Under the pieces are notes generated by a model. The model searched no databases, was not told the origin of the DNA, and saw only the letters and a list, made by a program, of their open reading frames with translations. Shown here in pieces: positions 61,501 through 64,000 of a stretch of 64,000 nucleotides of DNA (within the stretch, counting starts at the first letter, position 1; each line of letters starts with the position of its first letter). Location of the stretch: positions 909,796-973,795 of the forward strand of contig CALYLW010000328.1 of assembly GCA_944989445.1 (NCBI GenBank). The letters are read 5' to 3'. The position numbers were made by a program, and so were the translations under genes. Origin of the DNA: Ampullaceana balthica (lineage: Eukaryota; Mollusca; Gastropoda; Lymnaeidae).

Positions 61501-63870
61501 ACACCCTGTTTGTAAGCAAAGTTCCCACTAAGGTTTTTTGCCCGTTTGCAATAATTTTTGTGCAAAATTTTACACCCCACAAACACAGATATAATATAAT
61601 CCTTAAAAAAATTTGCTGCTGAGTACTTCTTAAAATTTGGGTAGCGTCGTTCAGATATCCGCGTGGCCGTACAGCTTAAAGAGAACATTGCTTATGGGCA
61701 GAAATAACCTAGAGAGGGTTTTAAATCATCAATAAAATCAATGGTTATCTGCCTGAATTGGGGACAAAATTGTATCATAAAGGTAATAGGTGAAACTAAG
61801 ATGTTGTCTTTAGCAGGTTAACTAACGATGTTGTATTTTAGCAGGTTAACTAACGATGTTGTCTTTTAGCAGGTTAACTAACGATTTTGTCTTTAGCAGG
61901 TTAACTAACGATGTTGTATTTTAGCAGGTTAACTATCGATGTTGTCTTTAGCAGGTTAACTAACGATGTTGTATTTTAGCAGGTTAACTAACGATGTTGT
62001 CTTTAGCAGGTTAACTTACGATGTTGTCTTTAGCAGGTTAACTAATGATGTTGTCTTTTAGCAGGTTAACTAACGATGTTGTCTTTTAGCAGGTTAACTA
62101 ACGATGTTGTCTTTTAGCAGGTTAACTAACGATGTTGTCTTTTAGCAGGTTAACTAACGATGTTGTCTTTAGCAGGTTAACTAATCCTCATTTTGTTTAC
62201 ATAATAAGGACAGTAACTTTTATTATGTTCTTGATAAAACTTTCAATACATACCTGTTCAAAACAGTAAACAAAAGTGCGACATAATAACCCCCACCCCT
62301 AAACAAAATATTTTGAGACTAAAACCACAAAACAAGAAACACTTGAGTATTTACCTTGGATGTAGGAGAAACAAGGAAATAACCAACACAAAGTGGATAG
62401 GCCAGCAGAAACAAAAATATTATTGCCAGGCGTTTAGGCCAGTTGAGGATGTTGAGTTTTTCCAGACCTTCATTCCAACATCTGTCGATTCTTTGTTGGC
62501 AGTTGGGATGGGCCACAAACTAGACATCAATTAAAGAAATACAACACAATATAGATAATAATAAGTTTATTTTTTTAATATAGATAATAATAAGTTTATT
62601 TTTTTAATATAGATAATAATAAGTTTATTTTTTAAATATAGATAATAATAAGTTTATTTTTTAAATATAGATAATAATAAGTTTATTTTTTAATATAGAT
62701 AATAATAAGTTTATTTTTTTAATATAGATAATAATAAGTTTATTTTTTAAATATAGATAATAATAAGTTTATTTTTTAAATATAGATAATAATAAGTTTA
62801 TTTTTTAAATATAGATAATAATAAGTTTATTTTTTAAATATAGATAATAATAAGTTTATTTTTTTAATATAGATAATAATAAGTTTATTTTTTAAATATA
62901 GATAATAATAAGTTTATTTTTTAAATATAGATAATAATAAGTTTATTTTTTAAATATAGATAATAATATGTTTATTTTTTAAATATAGATAATAATAAGT
63001 TTATTTTTTTAATATAGATAATAATAACTTTATTTTTTTAATATAGATAATAATAAGTTTATTTTTTAAATATAGATAATAATAAGTTTATTTTTTAAAT
63101 ATAGATAATAATAAGTTTATTTTTTAAATATAGATAATAATAAGTTTATTTTTTTAAGACATAAAAATTACTGAATTAATCTCTCGCTTTTCTTTTTACT
63201 GAATTTATGTTGGAAGATATAAATATAAATCTCAATATAAGCTATAGTCTACTGATCACATTCTTTCCTAAAATGCCATAATTTGGAGACAATTTTACTC
63301 TCAATTTTTTATGAGTCAAAGTAAATTTGGCTTCCGACATCTAATAGTTTAGGGGCATTTTCCAGGTTCATGTTTTAGGTTTCAAAAGTTTTTCAAATAA
63401 TAAAAATTCAGTTAAATATAATTTTTTACAAATAATCATCTAAAATAATGACATCATTATGACATTTATTTATTGAAATATTAAATATATGCTTGAGTGC
63501 ATAACAGAAATCAGAAATGGAATACTGGAAGTGACCCAGTCAGTATGAAGTGTTTATTGATTAGAAGCTTCACAATATTATATCACTGATTAATGGTAAA
63601 GCATACTACATGTACACAATTTTATTATTGTTACCTACTCACATCTCATTATGTTCAAATAATTATATGAAACAATGTGTAAAAATATGAACAGACCAAT
63701 TTTTCTTCCAGCTCAACGGCCATCTTTAATCTGGCTAAACTCTCAAACATATCCTCGTGAGGCGGTCCACATTTGTCCAGCACGGCACTGAGCTCTCGGT
63801 GGGTCCACACACGGTCCAGCAGTTTGACCACATAGTTGCTCAGGTGATCTGCCAAATCTGTATACTCTTT
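49083..63870 (-). CDS. TRPC: TRPC-type cation channel, 3' part (12 placed exons)
   Basis: Spliced model on the minus strand. Exons in coding order: 63870-63697, 62519-62355, 61348-61078, 59950-59811, 59110-59026, 56315-56164, 55482-55331, 55065-54867, 54071-53835, 50416-50296, 49867-49804, 49552-49083. All joins agree in phase except 53835 to 50416, which needs an extra exon. It codes about 750 residues from the linker before S1 to the stop: FVAHPNCQQ, transmembrane segments S1-S6, the S4-S5 motif [10 protein letters not shown], the pore, the TRP box EWKFAR, the PVPFNIL segment and the C-terminal helix. TRPC channels are receptor-operated, calcium-permeable tetramers in the plasma membrane. 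[14 protein letters not shown] and PVPFN recall TRPC3/6/7 rather than TRPC4/5 (inference). The ankyrin repeats would be right of the window. Confidence 0.9.
49804..49867 (-). CDS. TRPC: TRPC exon k1 (C-terminal helix)
   Basis: A 64-nt exon, phase 0 in, 1 out, acceptor gtcataacag. Codes [20 protein letters not shown], equivalent to the EVMKxLVxRYV helix of TRPC C-termini. Too short for ORF scanning; both junctions are in phase. The donor is GTCGGT, as weak as that of exon a. Confidence 0.82.
50296..50416 (-). CDS. TRPC: TRPC exon j (C-terminal region)
   Basis: A 121-nt exon, phase 2 in, 0 out, with a strong acceptor (attttttttatcag) and donor GTATATAA. Codes [20 protein letters not shown], then [23 protein letters not shown] runs directly into EVIQC of the next exon, the conserved TRPC motif YQEVM. 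Confidence 0.83.
51137..51237 (+). repeat. 34-bp repeat, 3 copies
   Basis: Unit words ataaagagtgcctgaacagc and ctcttatcatg. Flanking 50420-51136 and 51270-51700 show no gene. Confidence 0.88.
51241..51266 (-). CDS. TRPC: Possible 26-nt TRPC microexon (speculative)
   Basis: A 26-nt stretch between an AG (cccatcacag) and a GTGCAT donor would code KSRSMKNT plus two bases. It takes phase 0 in and gives phase 2 out, exactly what exons i and j need. The acceptor tract and donor are both weak, and the sequence lies beside a three-copy tandem repeat, so this may be chance. Confidence 0.2.
51717..51834. repeat. Perfect 56-bp inverted repeat (118-bp hairpin)
   Basis: Arm 51717-51772 is the exact reverse complement of 51779-51834, with a 6-bp loop cgctgt. 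A direct repeat tctatacagtcag lies just left of the left arm (about 51706) and about 45 bp right of the right arm (about 51880), as if the hairpin and its right flank were inserted together. It lies in a TRPC intron. Confidence 0.92.
51900..52186. other. TRPC intron sequence, nothing recognised
   Basis: Ordinary-looking sequence with no repeat, frame or element that I can name. Confidence 0.4.
52187..53750 (+). repeat. 30-bp minisatellite, about 52 identical copies
   Basis: Unit words gatgtaaacatgtgggccat and gtagttaatt. I see no base difference among copies over about 1.56 kb. Because 30 is a multiple of 3, two minus-strand frames (about 520 and 618 codons) run through; these are spurious. 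Confidence 0.97.
53835..54071 (-). CDS. TRPC: TRPC exon i (TRP box)
   Basis: Starts [19 protein letters not shown], containing the EWKFAR TRP box, then [18 protein letters not shown] and a basic stretch. The donor chosen is GTAAAC after RHLK (phase 0); an alternative is GTGAGT after KKQEVV (phase 0). Neither joins in phase to the next firm exon at 50416, so this 3' border is uncertain. A 1.56-kb perfect minisatellite starts 85 bp further on. Confidence 0.88.
54247..54527 (+). mobile_element. PIF/Harbinger-like MITE
   Basis: Element 54250-54524 with long inverted ends: ggggccgtccataaagtacg at the left, its near-perfect inverse (cgtactttatggatggcccc) at the right. Flanked by TAA on both sides, a 3-bp target copy as in PIF/Harbinger. 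G-runs and gtgacagtttgtgac recur inside. In the TRPC intron between exons h and i. Confidence 0.8.
54867..55065 (-). CDS. TRPC: TRPC exon h (pore and S6)
   Basis: A 199-nt exon, phase 2 in, 0 out. Codes the pore helix and filter region ([17 protein letters not shown]) and S6 ([20 protein letters not shown]). Most TRPC pores have LFW and IFGL; here they read VFW and IYGRGE. Acceptor tgctccacag, donor GTAAGCCT. Confidence 0.94.
55331..55482 (-). CDS. TRPC: TRPC exon g (S5)
   Basis: A 152-nt exon, phase 0 in, 2 out. Codes [20 protein letters not shown] (S5), RNLYWYY, and a polar turret with [15 protein letters not shown]. The acceptor (ctataacatttcag) is the first unit of a 17-bp minisatellite in the upstream intron. 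Confidence 0.93.
55487..55667 (+). repeat. 17-bp minisatellite adjoining a TRPC splice acceptor, about 10 copies
   Basis: Unit gaaatgttatagaattt. On the coding strand the copy next to exon g reads ctataacatttcag, i.e. the acceptor itself. Confidence 0.93.
55668..56163. other. TRPC intron, AT-rich
   Basis: Nothing recognised. Confidence 0.4.
56164..56315 (-). CDS. TRPC: TRPC exon f (S4 and S4-S5 linker)
   Basis: A 152-nt exon, phase 1 in, 0 out. Codes [36 protein letters not shown] and [13 protein letters not shown]. The [10 protein letters not shown] motif is diagnostic of TRPC channels. Acceptor tttttcattacag, donor GTAAGTGA. Confidence 0.94.
56401..58059 (-). mobile_element. Jockey/CR1-type LINE, 5'-truncated, flanked by a 23-bp duplication
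   Basis: Minus-strand reverse transcriptase from 58014 to 56543: [19 protein letters not shown], a [21 protein letters not shown] block, [14 protein letters not shown], the catalytic LFADDCI, then [20 protein letters not shown] and [17 protein letters not shown]. One shift near 57200 and one near 57830 break the frame. The 3' tail is GATAAGATAAGACAGG. The same 23 bp (starting agttatacctttag) occur at 56378-56400 and 58060-58082, consistent with target-primed insertion. It lies in a TRPC intron. Confidence 0.88.
58083..59025. other. TRPC intron sequence
   Basis: 58083-58140 is a near repeat of 58015-58065 (shared atttgtctatcttga); the rest is AT-rich with nothing recognised. Confidence 0.45.
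59026..59110 (-). CDS. TRPC: TRPC exon e (S3-S4 loop)
   Basis: An 85-nt exon, phase 0 in, 1 out, acceptor cactttcag, donor GTTGTTAA. Codes [20 protein letters not shown] then TYIYWLNA; joining G to the next exon gives the aspartate of [10 protein letters not shown]. Too short for ORF scanning; supported by frame continuity on both sides. NMT is a possible N-glycosylation site if this loop is extracellular. Confidence 0.8.
59200..59690 (-). repeat. Divergent inverted copy of the 3318-5830 repeat family
   Basis: Starts aagtttttgactataaatcc and gagacataacta, and ends cagttaatatagaggatttt; these are the reverse complements of the ends of the 3318-5830 units. Shared core words include gatcgatctgaaattttgat. 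Contains four or five copies of a caatataatacgcac-like word not seen in the other copies. Confidence 0.6.
59811..59950 (-). CDS. TRPC: TRPC exon d (S2-S3 linker and S3)
   Basis: A 140-nt exon, phase 1 in, 0 out. Codes [20 protein letters not shown] followed by [18 protein letters not shown] (S3). This matches the TRPC pattern ECxExWxxG..YLSDxWNxLDF. Acceptor ccctttacaag, donor GTAAGTTT. Confidence 0.92.
59951..61077. other. TRPC intron sequence
   Basis: No repeat array or element. A plus-strand frame at 60390-60581 has no domain. aaaatgttagtttact is repeated near 60577-60605. Confidence 0.45.
61078..61348 (-). CDS. TRPC: TRPC exon c (S1 and S2)
   Basis: A 271-nt exon, phase 0 in, 1 out. S1 is [17 protein letters not shown]; the S1-S2 loop holds SGCGEDFP; the exon ends in S2 with [10 protein letters not shown]. 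Acceptor tccattacag, donor GTAGGCAA. Confidence 0.92.
61797..62186 (+). repeat. 27/28-bp minisatellite, about 14 copies
   Basis: Unit words ttagcaggttaactaacgat and gttgtctt, in the intron between TRPC exons b and c. Confidence 0.93.
62355..62519 (-). CDS. TRPC: TRPC exon b (FVAHPNCQQ and pre-S1 helix)
   Basis: Fifty-five codons, phase 0 to 0. Begins [20 protein letters not shown], then a hydrophobic stretch ([20 protein letters not shown]) that corresponds to the pre-S1 region. Acceptor gatgtctag, donor GTAAATAC. Confidence 0.93.
62548..63156 (+). repeat. 29-bp AT-rich minisatellite, about 21 copies
   Basis: Unit words tagataataataagtttatt and ttttaaata. It ends about 30 bp from the acceptor of TRPC exon b. 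On the coding strand the unit is T-rich enough to look like a polypyrimidine tract. Confidence 0.94.
63157..63696. other. TRPC intron sequence
   Basis: AT-rich, nothing recognised. Beyond exon a, 63871-64000 is also intron-like. Confidence 0.45.
63697..63870 (-). CDS. TRPC: TRPC exon a (linker helix domain)
   Basis: Fifty-eight codons, phase 0 to 0: [20 protein letters not shown], then [13 protein letters not shown] and [12 protein letters not shown]. It matches the linker helices between ankyrin repeats and the membrane domain. The donor is weak (GTCTGT), but it joins exactly to FVAHPNCQQ, a TRPC landmark. Confidence 0.85.
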
Positions 63871-64000
63871 CTAAAATACACGCAAACATTGTGGTAACTC
63901 CGGGTAATGATATTTTTTTCCTTTTCTTGAAAATAGTAACTTTAGAGTCAGACATTTTAACACCACCTCAGAGTTTTAAGTTGTAAGCATTACAAAAAAA

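Overview
This is eukaryotic (metazoan) genomic DNA: two intron-rich genes with GT-AG exons, non-LTR retrotransposons, hAT elements, MITEs, possible tRNA-derived SINEs and many minisatellites. Nothing looks bacterial or organellar. The protein sequences and repeat types suggest a lophotrochozoan, perhaps a gastropod mollusc. That placement is inference, not proven.

Layout. (1) Plus strand, 3098-33976: the 3' part of a Rho guanine-nucleotide exchange factor of the puratrophin-1/PLEKHG4 type. I placed 13 exons coding about 1013 residues: spectrin-like helices, a long Ser/Pro-rich exon, a DH domain, a PH domain and a Ser-rich tail. The 5' exons lie left of the window. (2) 34.2-48.9 kb: AT-rich intergenic DNA between two convergent genes. 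It holds a 5.5-kb array of a 31-bp unit, smaller arrays and two small hAT MITEs. (3) Minus strand, 63870 down to 49083: the 3' part of a TRPC-type cation channel in 12 firmly placed exons plus one possible 26-nt exon. It covers the linker helix before S1, S1-S6 with the pore, the EWKFAR TRP box and the C-terminus. The ankyrin-repeat exons lie right of the window.

About a third of the window (roughly 21 kb, adding up the array spans) is tandem repeat with periods of about 16-56 bp. Several arrays start or end exactly at exon splice sites, and some arose inside old retrotransposon copies. Mobile elements: a CR1/L2-type LINE (6815-8510), an L2-like 3' fossil (28160-28820), two copies of a second LINE family (19478-20400 and 56401-58059), a complete but dead hAT of the ZBED5/SCAND3 type with an exact 8-bp target duplication (8834-10818), a hAT-like insertion that splits a minisatellite (29807-30895), hAT MITEs, a PIF/Harbinger-like MITE, and a roughly 490-bp inverted-ended family in five tandem copies (3318-5830) plus one distant inverted copy.

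The two genes are signalling proteins: a RhoGEF that activates Rho-family GTPases, and a receptor-operated TRPC channel. Nothing here shows that they work together; the convergent arrangement may be chance. The most unusual feature is the repeat architecture, especially arrays whose repeat unit carries a splice site. I found no new protein-coding system.
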